Below, in pieces: positions 1-12,503 of a stretch of DNA of 64,000 bases. The notes beneath the pieces are model-generated. The model was not told the origin of the DNA and made no database searches. It worked only from the letters and a program-made list of their open reading frames with translations. Position numbers and translations under genes: made by a program. Each line of letters opens with the position of its first letter. The first letter of the stretch is position 1. This DNA comes from Pseudisothecium myosuroides (Eukaryota > Streptophyta > Bryopsida > Hypnales > Lembophyllaceae). The stretch is from positions 18,042,001 through 18,106,000 of the forward strand of contig OX637293.1 in NCBI GenBank assembly GCA_951799445.1. The letters run 5' to 3'.

Positions 1-341
1 TTGTTCTTATTAAGACTGCAAACAATCCAATTTTTTTGTTCTTAATGTCACTCTCATTGATGCTTATACTCCCAATAATACGCTTTGTAATTGTGCATTC
101 CATGTATATTCTCAAAATGTATCCTATTTGTATGCATATAACCTTGGAAAACATTTGCAAACACCAATTATACACATGATAGAGCATTTACATGTCCATG
201 TGGCAATAGCATTATTGAAGAAGGTTGATTGTACTTATTGTAATTCGATTCCTTTGAAACCTCCTTCCAAACAAATCTATGAACTATCCTAAGTAAGATG
301 AGAATAAATTCTCCACAATAATATTTTGAAAAGCATAGTAC

Positions 342-522
342 CTGGATCATAAAGAATAGGATAATGCAGTCCTTTGCCTCTAGGAAACTTTGAAGGATGT
401 TGAGTGGGCACTTTTGAGATATCACAATTCAAATACTGGGATTCACTATCCCGAAACACTGTTTGTGCAGCTTCTGAAATGAGCTCTTTTGGTCTAATCA
501 ATTCACTTGTAGCCATGTCCAT
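342..522 (-). CDS. First coding exon of an unrecognised gene (partial)
   Basis: Reading leftward from ATG at 522, an open exon encodes about 60 residues starting MDMATSELIRPKEL and ending GKGLHYPILYDP. It stops in phase 1 at a good donor (CCAG|GTACT, GT at 341-340). A possible second exon on the same strand follows an acceptor near 275 and reads HRFVWKEVSKESNYNKY onward to a GTGTAT donor near 171; the phases agree. The composition (charged and mixed, no low complexity) looks like real protein, unlike neighbouring AT-rich frames. No family is recognised and the remaining exons would lie left of the window. It could be a chance ORF. Confidence 0.3.
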
Positions 523-3278
523 CTTTGTCTTTTCACAATTTGCTTAAATGTTAAACCAATTGATTATGCACAATATAGCAATGATTGGCACCATGTGGTT
601 TTCTATTAACTCCTAAGTGTGTAGATGGTCTAAAATAATTGTTCTTGTATTGATAGGAATTGAAATGAATCATATAAACAACTTTAAGGCATGTAGCAAA
701 ATGCACTATTAGAAAAAAGAAGTTGTATTCATTTTTTAACAATAATTAGCAATAAGTATAGAATCTTTCTATTTTTGATTGTGAGCTAGCCTCAAAAAAA
801 CTTTCTATGTTCAAACGCTACAAATAAGAAAAATCAATCAAAATCGTTGTAGAGTCCAAGAGATTGTCCAAGACTTCATAACATTCTCGACCTTCATGGG
901 TTGGGTCCTATTCTTTCCTATGCATTTTGACCCCCCTTTTACTTATGAAACTATTCAATTTCATCTACAATGCCATTGTAGAAGAGACACGCAAGCCTTC
1001 TTGCCCAAGAATGTTATGTTTGAAGCTCATACTTACCGATAATATCATTGATTTGGTTTGAAATTACAATCTTTGGGATGCACTACTACACTTTGTGCTC
1101 CAATGGTTTTCATTTGCAATAGACTTGGAAATTTGCTACCCTTCCAAATATGGCAATGTAGCGCTTAGATGTTGTGAAGTCATAGATATTATTTTGGAGT
1201 ATAATTTAACAAATTTGATCACCATTTCTAAGAAGCATTCCTTATTCCAACACATGTTAGGATTGTTTGAGATTTGGGTTCTACAAAAGATAGGTGATTT
1301 TCAAATGAGGCTTCAAACTCTATACAAAGATGAATATTTTTGACAAAAAATTGGAACTCACAACTGCATAATTAAAGCTCAAAATAAAAAATTAATAAAT
1401 AAGAGAATCTTGCAATTGAAATTGCACATTAAGCCACCTCCATTGATGTTGTTGCAATTAGCTTAATGATTTGGAGTTTCTACGCAAATGGAAAGAATAA
1501 TATTCTTTCAATTGACACGCAATTGACAAGCTTGCAATGTAATAATCTTGCACAATTGTTTGAGGTGAGTTTTGTTGGCATGGAAATGGTCTATTAACTA
1601 ATTGGGGGTAGTTAAGTTGGTTTTCAAGGAGATGATATTTTGATGGTTATCCAATGTGATAAGGATATTCTTAAGGATGAAATTAAGGATGTTCTTATAA
1701 ATTAACAAGGTAATTAGAGACCAATGGAGATTTTGTAAATATCTATCTATTGAAAGGCAGCTTGAAACTACGAAAGGGACATTCTAAGATAGAGCATATG
1801 ATATATCATTTTTGAATTAGCATTTGCTTATGTCCTTTCAACTTTCGATTGAGTATTTATTAATTGAATTCATTGATTGGGTCACTTGGCACCCAAAGGT
1901 CATCTTTTATCCTAAGCCTTTAAGAACTAGATTTATAGTCACTCTAACTCAATTCTATCTAATGATACACTCTATTCAATCTATTGTTTTACATTCCTTA
2001 TGTCAATATTATATCATTATATATATAAATATATAAATAAAGTGATGAACAAACTTGAGTATGGATTTGTAAATTTTTCATTCACATACTATAAGCATCA
2101 ATGGATAAAGTTCAAAAGCAGATGTACAAATGTAGTAGTATGCAACATGTAACACATTACTTTAAAACTTTGAAGAAAATTAATTGTGATTTGAAAGAAA
2201 ATTTAATTTCAAACTGAGCCATGATGTCTAAAACTCGGTTATGTGTACTATAATTTGAAATTACTTTATATTTTGTCAATTTTTTCTTAGAACTCCAAAA
2301 AAACTTTTTGTCTCTTAGCATGTTGGTATACATCATTTTAAATTGTTGTATACAAAAATTGAAAGAATTTGGCATTTATCAAATTTAAAATATTTGAAAT
2401 TTGATAAATATGCAAATGATGTTGGTTCTCATGATATTTGGGAATTGAGAGCATGCATGGAATTGCATTTGCTATTGTTAAGAAAGTATACATGACAATA
2501 TAAACCATTGTTACATCTTAATCCCGTGTAAGGACACTGCAGACTAGAGCAGTCTAAAGAATGACTTCATTGTCATTGTTAACTATAGAAAAAGAAAATA
2601 TACCTATTGGTCCAATAATTGGAAAATTTTGGTGACTACCTTGGTCATGGGGGATCCGGTCTTTATAAGATTAAATCTGGAAGGATGCCATAATTAAACA
2701 CTATGTATCCAACGGATGCCAGAGAATCCTTCTATCTAAGGCCCAATTTATACTTGGAGCTGGATTGAAGGCCGACCCAAATTCTCCCAAGTTTGAACCA
2801 ATAGAATCACTCAATTCCTCCAAATTTGTCCTACGGGCTTTATACTAGGGCAAGGTTGGAACTACAACTCACCCTACGTGTTGCCTCATGTGACATAGTT
2901 TTGGTATCAAATCTTGCTGCCTCAAAGAAGAAATTGGGACAAGGTTTTAGGTTTGCCCAAAGTTCTTTTCAGGTCTGGGTTGGTTTCCTTTGTTGGATCA
3001 TACAAAAATCCCTACTTTCAATCAACAAAATTTATTATTTGAAACTTTGACCCTTCGTAACTTTTGCATATGGTGGCCAAATGCCATGTTCTTTGGTGCG
3101 TTGGAACCTCCTTTCACTTGTCAACAAGAAAATTTGGAAATTTGACAAGTCTAATAATGACAACTAGGTACAATAGCTACCATGTATGAGTAACAAATTG
3201 TTCAGTGGTGTACAGTTCATTTACAAATTCTGCATCCTGGACAGTTTTCACTACGAAGTCTAGAAAGTTCAAGAGGGT
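523..3278. other. Gene-free AT-rich stretch
   Basis: Only short ORFs with AT-driven composition occur here. A slightly GC-richer patch at about 2640-3060 contains no convincing exon. Part of the following sequence (about 3075-3165) resembles the interior of the TIR element at 62545-62812, so some of it is repeat DNA. Confidence 0.5.
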
Positions 3279-3518
3279 TGCTATTATGTGAGCCTAGGAG
3301 TGTGAGTCCATGAGCCTAAAATACTACAAACCTGTGTTATAGGTATATATACTATAGAAACCATCTATGATTATATGATATATAATATGTTACAAATACC
3401 CATATTATAGGTGTTTATGATACATACACCAACTATAGTGTGTAGTATCTATATTATAGATACCTATATTGTAGGCTCAATGCTCACAAGCTCGCATTTT
3501 TGGGCTCACATATTAGCA
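3279..3518. mobile_element. MITE, TGCTATTATGTGAGC family, copy 1
   Basis: A 240-bp AT-rich element bounded by inverted ends TGCTATTATGTGAGCC and GGCTCACATATTAGCA. Its interior is an imperfect palindrome of TATA-like steps. Three relatives lie at 39586-39829 (opposite orientation), 40030-40259 and 53566-53807. It is non-coding and was presumably mobilised by a transposase encoded elsewhere. Confidence 0.75.
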
Positions 3519-5833
3519 CCATTGGAAAGTTCAATAAGTCATTTCATGCTAAAAAATGGTCCGATTTTTGAACCCTAAGTTGCGGTGGAATTGTAGAGAG
3601 AAGTAATTTTTGATCATAATAAATATACACATGTGAAAGTCAAAATTATTCAACATTGTGGATGTTTTTGTACACTATCTACCATATAGTGGCACCACCT
3701 TTTGCGAAAATTACAGCTTGCATTCGATTGAGCATGTTCAAAATGAAAGTTTGTAGTTGTTATAGAAATACTTCAATCTATACCACTTGAATTTGTTGGA
3801 TCATTTCTTGCTTGTTCTTCACCATATTGCAAAAAATCTTTGACTATCTTCCAACCATTTTCTTTGAAATGATAGATAGTTCCAAATTGTTGTATGATTT
3901 TAAATTATTCATTTTCACTTGTTATGAAGTTGAAATGCACTTCATTGCAATTCCAACGCAATATGCGGTTTCAAAATCGGTTCATTTTTGAGCACGCTAG
4001 AGCTTCCTAAAGTTGTTGAGCTTTTTAGTGAAGCCTAAAATTTTTGTAAATGAATTGTACCCCATTGTATAGTATCAACTCTATCTTCTCATGCTTTCAA
4101 GATTTTCAGTTGGAACACCAATCATAAAAAATTGCAAGAATGAACATCTATCATGGAACAATTGGACATTATATATATTTGGGGTCTTCGTCTTGCACCA
4201 ACTCTCTTCAGTTACAATTGCATGAATTCAATCTCAAAGGCTACCACCCTTAATAACAAATCATATCATCACCTTGGTCAAGCGTCATCAGTTTGCTATA
4301 TTGATTAAATATTTTTCCATGATGTAGTCAAAAATTAAGATTCTTAGTTGCACATCTATTTTCCATAATTAAAAGCATCTAAATAAAATGTACATTTTCT
4401 AAAAATAAATTCTTTGCAAAAATCATAGTATCTTTAAAAATGCTTATCATGCTTTGATATTTTTAGTAGAAATGGAGATAATAGTGATAAGTTGACATTA
4501 TGGTCTAATTGGTATATTTCTTGAGCTCACATTAAAAGAATTTTAGTAAATAAAAGTTCAAATGTACATAATATTGGAAAATATTGAGATTGCAAATTTT
4601 CCAATTTTTTTTAATCAAAATTAAATTTTGGAAGCCAAAAAGTTGTTCAAACTAATAACCAATATTAGACTCTTCCAATTCCGATCGTAGAATAACTACT
4701 TTTCCGCTCGCAACTTCCTATTTTCTTGGTCACTACTTTGGAACATGTGTGATAACCTTATGCAAGACACTAAATCCTCCATTTGTAGTGGGACTAGCCG
4801 GGTGAATTTTGTGTTTTGGGGGGATAAAAGTAAAAATAAGCCCCCTATTTTGAGCCGTGTCTAGGGTATGTTGTAGAACACTCTTAGCTAATTTGGGGCC
4901 TCTAATTGCAAATATGAATTCAAAATTTACAATTTTTCTTATATGTGGCAAATAAAAAAGTTCTTGCATTTTTTTCAAGGATAAATTAGTCCCATAGGGC
5001 CCACATTGAATGGAGGATTTAGTCTCCTCCTAACCTTATTACCATAAGTGAAGGGCAGGGTTGGCACTTTTCTACCGAATTTTTTTTCCCGAAAAATAAG
5101 GTTTGGTAGATGCTAAAATAGATTTTTTTTGCCAATATCCTTTTTTCACCACACAATTTTTTTGTTTTTTCAAAAAATAATTTTCCTAAAATTTCGGCAT
5201 ATATTTTTAGAATTATTTTCCCTACAACTATGGGTAGTCCCAACCTTGAAAAGGAGATACAAAAAACATTCTAAGCTTCTGATAAAAAATAGTTGCAAGC
5301 TACAGCTTGGGTATAGCTCCCTGATAGTCCTAAGGTAGCGACATCTATAAGCGTTAGTGTACCTTGACACCACCTGTAGTAAGAGTTACCTTAAAGTGCT
5401 CCCAAAAGTCCCTTGAAACCGTGTTCATGCTTAATTGTGGTTGGTGGTCTCTGATTTTTTTGTAGATTTTGGTACTAGAATCAAGGAAGATTTACTAGAG
5501 TGCGGTTTAGGGTGCCCTAGGGAGCTCTACTTTGAAAATTTGTAGAAATTAGATGCCTTATCCAAAAATTCTAATTTTTTTTTTGAAAATTCATGATTTT
5601 CAATTGCTAATATTGAAAAAATAATTGCCTCCGACTATACCTGAATTGCTTAATTTGACGGTTATGTGTGCTTCTACCTTACCTTAACTCTTGAAGGACA
5701 GACTGGTGACCATGGAAATCATCCCTTTGGATTACCGTGAGAATCATTGCCTTAACAAAATGAAAAAGCACTCATTGGAAATCAACCTACTATAGAAGAC
5801 CTTCCTTTTTCACAACAAAATTCTGAGGACGAA
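3519..5833. other. Gene-free repeats, including one arm of a foldback family
   Basis: No supported gene. About 4727-4985 matches one arm of the palindrome at 37796-38190 (shared blocks around CCCCCTATTTTGAGCCGTG and TTGAATTCA). A further diverged relative lies at about 27070-27280. At 5694, TTAACTCTTGAAGGACAG resembles the end of the TTAA element family described elsewhere. Confidence 0.5.
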
Positions 5834-6152
5834 TAAGGTAGGAGGCTCGAACTCAGACATGGGATTTTGAACCAAACATGTCACAGAGGTACATTTTGCT
5901 TTCTTCAATTTACCAAAATGTACAAAGGGTGTACATTCTAGGAGGTGGTTGCTTTTAGAACCCTATGGCATTTCAACTTCAAAATGTCATAACTAATTCT
6001 ACAAAGCTCCAAAAAATATGAAACAACTTGGGTTAGATGTCATTTCCTCTTGTCTTGCAAGGAAAATTAACTGAAAGATATTTCAAGATGTTTTATCTCC
6101 CCAAAATTCAGTTTCGGCACTTAGATGGTTGCTTCATGGACCTCCTACCTTA
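5834..6152. mobile_element. TIR element, TAAGGTAGGAGG family
   Basis: It starts TAAGGTAGGAGGCTCG and ends GGACCTCCTACCTTA. The interior is 0.3 kb and non-coding. Other members with the same ends are at 19370-19782, 60665-60992 and 62545-62812, with a lone end at 22434. Confidence 0.65.
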
Positions 6153-6197
6153 GTCGCACTTCTGTCCATCATCAAGGAAAAATCCCCCAATTGCAAC

Positions 6198-6423
6198 AAT
6201 ACTAATGCAGTATTGTTTCAATGGTTACAATGGTTACGCAGTGTAATATTGAAAGCTTACTATTGCAGTACTACCTCAGTACTGCAACAATATAGTTTCA
6301 ATAATGATACACTTTACTCTTGAAACTATACTATTCCAGTGCTGAGGTAGTAGTGCAATTGTAAGCTTTCAATATTATGTTGCGTAACCATTGTAACCAT
6401 TGAAACAATACTGCATTAGTACT
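6198..6423. mobile_element. Near-perfect palindromic MITE
   Basis: Two arms of about 104 bp (6198-6301 and 6320-6423) are reverse complements with only a few mismatches, separated by an 18-bp loop. The outer ends read AATACTAATGCAGTATTG and its complement. It lies just upstream of the GC-rich block that leads into the protease gene. Its transcript would fold as a long hairpin. Confidence 0.8.
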
Positions 6424-6844
6424 CTTGATGACATGCAAAGATGCTTTATCATTCATCGGACGCCAAACGTCCTCCCCGTCGTTCAAGGGTTAAAAACCTG
6501 GCCTCTGAGCATTCCAAGGGCCCAAGTTTCTCAAGGACGGCAGGCGGACACTTCCACGAAAGACTTCCACAGCGGAATGTCTGCACTCTGCAGTCTGCAG
6601 CTCCTGGCAAGGGCCCGCGTTTTTCTCTCCAGCGGGGCCCTTCTCTGAAGGCAGCCGCCGTGCCCGCCGACGAAAATGAAAAGAAGCAGAAGATGACGAC
6701 GACGATGACAGAATCACAGAGTCTGCCAACCCCTGTTCTTCTCTCACTCTTCCCGGCACTTTCCCTTGGCAAGTCCTTCACGCCATTTGCACCTGCTTCA
6801 TCTTCCCCGCAACCCCCTTCAATTCTCCAATTTCACTTCTCCAC

Positions 6845-7900
6845 TTCCTCCTCACCGTCACTTCTCTTCCCCATCTTCTGATCGTCGCCACTCAAGTCCT
6901 GGATCAATCTCCTCTCACTTGCGCGGATTGCCGACATACAGGTGCCACTGCAATTTCTATGCTGAAACGCCCTGCTTGTGTCCCGTCTCTTGGATGGAGT
7001 CTGTGTTTCTGAGTTGTGTTCATGTGCGTTGTGGGGTTTTCTAGGTTGTGGTGGTTTGTGTTGATGGAGTGGGGTTGATGATTTCGCACTCGGACAAACT
7101 CTATTGCACTCGTTTCTAATTTCAGTCCACCATTTCCTCCTCACCGTCACTTCTCTTCTTCAACTCCCCGATCGTCGCCACCCAAGTCCTCGACCAATCT
7201 CCTCTCACTTGCGCAGATTGTCCACTTTCAGGTGCCACTGCAATTTTTATGCTGAAACGCCCTGCTTGTGTCCCGTCTGGGTTTCTGGGTTGTGTTCATG
7301 TGCGTTGTGGGGGTTTCTAGGTTGTGGTGGTTTGTGTTGATGGAGAGGGGTTGATGATTTCGCACTCGGACAAACTCTATTGCACCCGTTTCTAATTTCA
7401 GTCCACCATTTCCTCCTCACCGTCAATTGTTTGTATCCTAATCAACTTCCGGTTCACGTTACCCAAGTCCTCGATCAATCTCTCCCTGGCGAAGTTTCTC
7501 CACATTCAGGTGCCACTGCAATTGTTTGCTGGAACGCCCTGCTTGTGTCCCGTCTCTTGTTTCTGGGTTGTGTTCATGTGCGTTGTGGGGTTTTCTAGGT
7601 TGTGGTGATGTGTGCTGATGCAATGGGATTGATGATTTCTCACTCGGACAAACTCTATTGCTCCCGTTTCTAATTTCAGTCCACCACTCCCTCCTCACCG
7701 TCAGTTTTCTTTCCTAATCAACTTCCGATATACGTTACCCAAGTCCTCGATCAATCTCCTCTCACTTGCGCAGATTGCCGACATTTAGGTGCCACTGCAA
7801 TCTCTCTGAAACGTCTTGTGTCGCGTTCTGGTTTTGTCGGTAGAGGTCACGTGCGTCGTGGGGTTTTTCGAACTTGTGGTGATTTGTGCTGATGGGGTTG
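6845..7900 (+). repeat. Four-copy tandem repeat, units about 276-289 bp
   Basis: Units begin with a TTCCTCCTCACCGTCA-like string at 6845, 7134, 7410 and 7688 (periods 289, 276 and 278). Each holds a block of about 105 bp, preceded in units 2-4 by a pyrimidine tract ending TTTCTAATTTCAG and followed by CAG|GTGCCACTGCAAT in three units. The blocks therefore look like duplicated small exons with splice sites. In one frame units 1, 2 and 4 share a peptide TQVLDQSPLTCADC, and unit 3 keeps TQVLDQS. The array sits directly upstream of the protease gene, so it may be 5' leader or alternative first exons. Confidence 0.8.
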
Positions 7901-7945
7901 ATAATGCAGAGGGGTGCACCCGATTTGTTGTTGTTGTAAGAGGAG

Positions 7946-8104
7946 ATGAGGCGCTCACCGGCGCCGATCGTGGTGGGGGTGGTGGGCGGCGTGTTTCTGC
8001 TATGGCTGGTCGTGTGTGCACTCGATGGCATCTCCGCGAAGCGGCCAGCGTTTGCGTGGCTCACGAGCTACCTCGACTCGCTGGCACAGACGACGCCGAG
8101 CTTG
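7946..8104 (+). CDS. Candidate signal-peptide exon of the cathepsin X/Z-like gene
   Basis: ATG at 7946 opens a GC-rich frame with a basic N-terminus, MRRSPAP, followed by a hydrophobic run, IVVGVVGGVFLLWLVVCAL, a convincing secretory signal. A GT at 8105 (CTTG|GTGACT) closes it in phase 0, which matches the phase-0 start of the next exon at 8757. That exon lacks an in-frame ATG (upstream TGA at 8694) and so needs a spliced first exon. The donor is not strong. A better-looking one at 8184 gives the wrong phase. The exon is therefore inferred. Confidence 0.45.
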
Positions 8105-8756
8105 GTGACTTCGTGGGTCATATTAGGCTTGGGTGCTCGACCTAGTACCGCCACCCACATCAACGAGTACAAAGACATGCATGGTAGGCTTTTTCTTTTG
8201 CAGTGAGATTGATTGTTGCTGCGTGTTTTAATTCTGTGTAGGTTCCTTTCTGTAGAGGTCGCATTGGATGTGAAGAATATGGATATATCTCTTAATCTTG
8301 CCCTTCTTTAGCGTTATGGTGCCCTTCTTCTTAACTTCTGAGGCCCTCTGTGAAATTTCAAAGAGATTGGCATTTTCCAGGGACTCGTCTGCAGGAACCT
8401 AAAATCTTTGCTGGTCCTAGTTTTCAGAGCACTTGATTGTCACACTTATGACGAATTTGACCATACTTTTCATTGAGCAAGATTGAAGAGGATGCTACCG
8501 TTGAGGTTATGTCTGGTAGCGTGATTGCAGCACAACCTCGTTCTGGAGATAATATACTCACGTGGCTGTACTTGAGGCTCTACTTTCACGTTAGCTAGTT
8601 TGTTAAGATTAGCACTGTGAGGGAGCACCTTGGAATCAACAAGAGAAAACAGGGCGTTCAGAGGCGCCATGTAGTTGCTTGAATTAACGACCATGAGAAG
8701 ATCAAAATGGGTTGAGATTTGGCTGCGTTTTCTTTTCATTTTCTTTTTATGTTCAG

Positions 8757-11521
8757 TGTTTGGGTTGTGCTGAAAGAATGTGTGGCGTGTGTGAATCTCC
8801 AGTTCGTCCAAATGTGTTGTCAAAGCAACCGCATGAGTATGTACGCTTGGAGGATTTACCTAAGGCCTGGGACTGGCGCAACGTTAATGGTAAACTTGTG
8901 GTTCCCTGCTCAGTCACTACATCATTTTCTTCTTGGACGGTCATTTAGTTCTTTTCTGTCTCTTTTTGAAGATTAAGAAATCCTTTTTGATACCTCAAAA
9001 ATTATTTGAGAATTTAGAGATTGCTCGTGATGATCTTGACAGGGACGAGCTATGCAACTCGCGAACTGAATCAGCATATCCCAGTCTACTGCGGTACAGT
9101 GCTGAACCTCGATCTCGTTAGGGATTTCTCAAGTTTTATTTGCTGGGAAATTTGAAGTAAATTGATTTAGCAAAATTAGATGCAAAGTTTATGCTATTTG
9201 TGCATGTGACATGTTATCTGATTTGATGAGAGCGACTGGCCTTTGTGAAAGAGAGGTTTGATGAAATTTTGATAGGATTAAAATTCCCTACTTAGAATCA
9301 GTAGCCACATTTTAACAGCCGATTCTTTGAATAGATCAACCCTGAAATAGCTCTGGACTGATGTCATGGTTTGGAATCTGAGCACTCTTGGACCTCTTTT
9401 ATCTGACTGCCGGGGTTCCCATAAAAGTGATTAGGACATAGTTTAAATGTGTAATTAGAGTGCTTCGGTAAATGATAGTGTGAGAAGTGTAGGATCTTCC
9501 AGAATGTTCTTTTTGAGAAGGTCATTTTAAAGAGTGTTTGTGTCGGGTGGGATTGAACATCAGGATCCTGCTGGGCGCATGCTGGTTTGAGTTCTTTGGC
9601 AGACCGTCACAAGATATTACGCAAGGCTCAATGGCCTGATATTCAGTACTCCGTGCAAGTGTGAGCACTCTTTTATTCTAAATCTGACATATAAGCATGT
9701 CTTTTAAGTTTCTTGAACATGACGACTGCAGGATGAAGGTAGCGTGTTGTAGAATAGACAGGTACCTTTTATGCCCCGAATATACTGTCTAAGGCAAAAT
9801 CTTGACCATCAGAGCATGTTTTAATATTTTTTGGAAGTCAAGGTAAGGCTAATTCGTTTGCCCAAGAATGTGCTCCAAGGGTACATTCTCATTGACTATG
9901 CATCTCCTGCAAGGGCATAATTGATTGAAATTTTGTACAGAGTACTGAACTGTGCTACCGAAGCGGGAAGCTGCTACGGTGGTGATCCCATGGGCGTGTT
10001 CCAATTCATGCATGAGCGTGGCCTGCCCGAAGAGACGTGCCAGGTAAATGCCATTTTCATCACTGATGTAGTCTCAAGCTTACCATCATGCCAACTCGTG
10101 ACACTCAATTAATTTTTGATGTGCAATATGTACACTCACGCTCGCTTCTTGTTGCAGCTGTATCGAGCAAGAGACGATGAATGCACACCTATCAACATTT
10201 GTAGCAACTGTGTACCACCAGTTGGGAACGCAGAAACCTGCACTGCTATTACTGACTATCCCGTTCACTATGTGGCCGAGTATGGTCGAGTATCTGGGGA
10301 ACTGAACATGGTAAGACAAAGTCCATTTACATGCGCTATTTGAGGGAGCATATGTTTGAAGCTCATAGGCTTTTGCTTGCACGTGACACTACGAAGTCCT
10401 CACCTGTTGCTGTGACAAGTAATAGGATTATAATCGTATTTTAAAGCGCAAAAATTTCTAGAAATTTAAGTGCCTTACGCTCTTAATAACTACTAGGAAT
10501 GTTATAGATTTGGGTTTCAATCACGTGACTGAAACTATGCCAATTTCACTGAAGTCTGTCATTTTAATGAATTTGAGGTTTTTGGTGATGCTTGGCAGAT
10601 GGCGGAGATTTATGAAAGGGGCCCGATTGCATGTTCAATTGACTCCACACTGCTTCATTCCTACACTGGTGGCATTCTTATTAACACGTAAGAAGTGCTC
10701 CTGTTATAGTACCCACCTTTTTGTTTCCGAAATAAGTTTGTATTTCTGTTGTGGCGGCGCTGAACATATATGACCATCTTCATTGACATATCATGTTTCA
10801 AAGCGTTAAAATTGTGACGTCAAGAACAGAGAGATCTAAAAACTGAGGCCTGTTAAAAACAGATTTGAGGTTCCAGGCGACAGTCTGCAGTTTATTAATG
10901 GGAATGATGATAATAACTACAGATACTAGGCACTCCTAACATTTTCCATATTTTGAATCTGGCAGGGATGAAGCACATCATGACCACGTAGTCAGCGTTT
11001 CAGGGTGGGGCGAAGAGAATGGCATCAAGTACTGGATCATCCGCAATTCTTGGGTATGTTAGCTGATCCACCCCTTTTTAATTGTCTGTAGATGTCTAGA
11101 TTGTGCCTGTGCTGTCATATTGAGGAGGAAGGCTCATTCTTTTGCAAATTTGGAGTCCTTGTTTCAGTTCCTCAAAGATACAAAACTATGCTCGTATCTT
11201 GCACTTAGATTTAGATTCATTCTGCATAAAACTAGTGCTAGAATCTAGCTTTCTGAGTTGTTGAATTTGGACAGCAACCTCTCTTCCATTTTAATTTTTC
11301 CTGAAACAAATCGCTCTTTGTTAGCAACAACTTAACAACTATGCACCTACATTGAGCCTTCTTCGTTGGTTTTGTGATTTCAGGGGACATACTGGGGTGA
11401 AGGTGGATGGTTCCGTCTGATAAGAGGTGTTGACTCGCTGAACATTGAGGAGATTTGCTCATGGGCTGTACCCAAGGATGCAGGCGAGTGTTGGTCTGCA
11501 CAAGGAACGGTGAAATGCTGA
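8757..11521 (+). CDS. Cathepsin X/Z-like papain-family cysteine protease (8 exons shown)
   Basis: Exons: 8757-8889, 9043-9093, 9564-9660, 9941-10043, 10158-10310, 10599-10687, 10966-11053 and 11384-11521 (TGA). All introns are GT-AG and all phases agree, giving 283 residues plus the inferred first exon. Family hallmarks: [20 protein letters not shown] at the propeptide junction, the HIP mini-loop (NQHIPVYCG), CGSCWAH with the catalytic Cys codon at 9569, catalytic His ([11 protein letters not shown], codon 10985) and Asn (IIRNSWG, codon 11045). Cathepsin X enzymes (peptidase family C1A) are lysosomal or vacuolar and mainly remove single C-terminal residues. The HIP loop is the known basis of that activity. 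Paired cysteines in NICSNC and the Cys-rich propeptide fit the family. The gene looks intact. The product is confident; the N-terminus is uncertain. Confidence 0.9.
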
Positions 11522-12318
11522 AACAACATGCCAAAGGAGACTTTTGAAATCCATGGAAGGAGCCGTTTTGTCAAGACCTGTGTGTGTATGGTTGTAATTA
11601 TGTGCAGATTACAAGCTGCCATATTACTTGGTGACCTCTGCCAAACCTATGAGTTCTCGTACTATGTCCTGTGACTGGGAACGCTATCGAGCACTTAGCC
11701 TACATAACAAGACATAATCTACATATCATATTCATGATATGATACTATGAAAACAATTGAAATCTCCTTTTGTCCTTTTGTTTTTGCTCCTTCCCGCGAG
11801 GCCACTTGTGGCTGGTGGCTTTGTACCTTTTCCTCGGCATTGAATTTTCGTTTCACTTGTTCAAACAAACAAACAAACAATTGAAATCATTATGTGAACA
11901 GTGATTTAACTTTGAAATGGTAGTTGGGATTCGTTTTTTACTGAGTAGTTAACTGGTTTTATAGCCCTCAGTGGAGTGTGATTGGAGCAAGTTGATACTC
12001 GGTCCTGTTGAATGTTGGTAATTCGCTTTTGATTACCGCATGTCCTCTGACTCTTGTTTATGTAAATATACATTCTTGTATCTTGGTGTCAAGTTCAGAC
12101 AGGCAAAGTAAGGAAAGGGGACACCCGATGCAATTCAACGTACGTACATATTGATTTTGCAGATGTATTGTACATAAATTGCTGATGTACATAGATTTTG
12201 GGTGTATCCACTTTAATAGCACCTTAGATTGTTTGAAGAAGTAGTTGAACATGGTTTGTATCATTAAATTATGTAAGTGTATGTTGGATCTTGTTTGAAG
12301 TCAAAGTCAAAGGGTGTA
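11522..12318. other. 3' flank of the protease gene
   Basis: The first 200-300 bp are probably 3' UTR. No further exon is seen. The stretch ends at the pogo-like MITE. Confidence 0.5.
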
Positions 12319-12503
12319 CAATAGAACCTTTCTAAATCAATAGAGTTGGGACCGGTTTGACACATTGAATTAGAGAGGTTATTATATTAGGGAGGGTCAT
12401 CATTTTCGTATGTGGTTCATATTGTTAAGTTGGGACCGGCAATCAATATTTCCTGACAATGCTTTATTGACTTAGAGAGGATCAACTTAGAGAGGTTCTA
12501 CTG
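12319..12503. mobile_element. Emigrant/pogo-like MITE
   Basis: A 185-bp element flanked by TA on both sides. Its ends read CAATAGAACCTTTCTAAATC and its near complement (right end GAGAGGTTCTACTG), and GTTGGGACCGG occurs twice inside. Plant Emigrant MITEs, mobilised by pogo-type (Tc1/mariner) transposases, have the same CAGTAnAACCTCTnTAAAT ends, TA target sites and a GTTGGGACC-like internal motif. This assignment is from memory of that family, not a database search. Confidence 0.8.

Noticed and set aside
8693..8773. ATG with a signal-like hydrophobic run just before the first conserved protease exon
   Set aside because: Out of frame with the protease and ends at TGA inside the exon.
8470..8823. 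117-codon minus-strand frame
   Set aside because: Overlaps the protease exon and intron; no recognisable domain.
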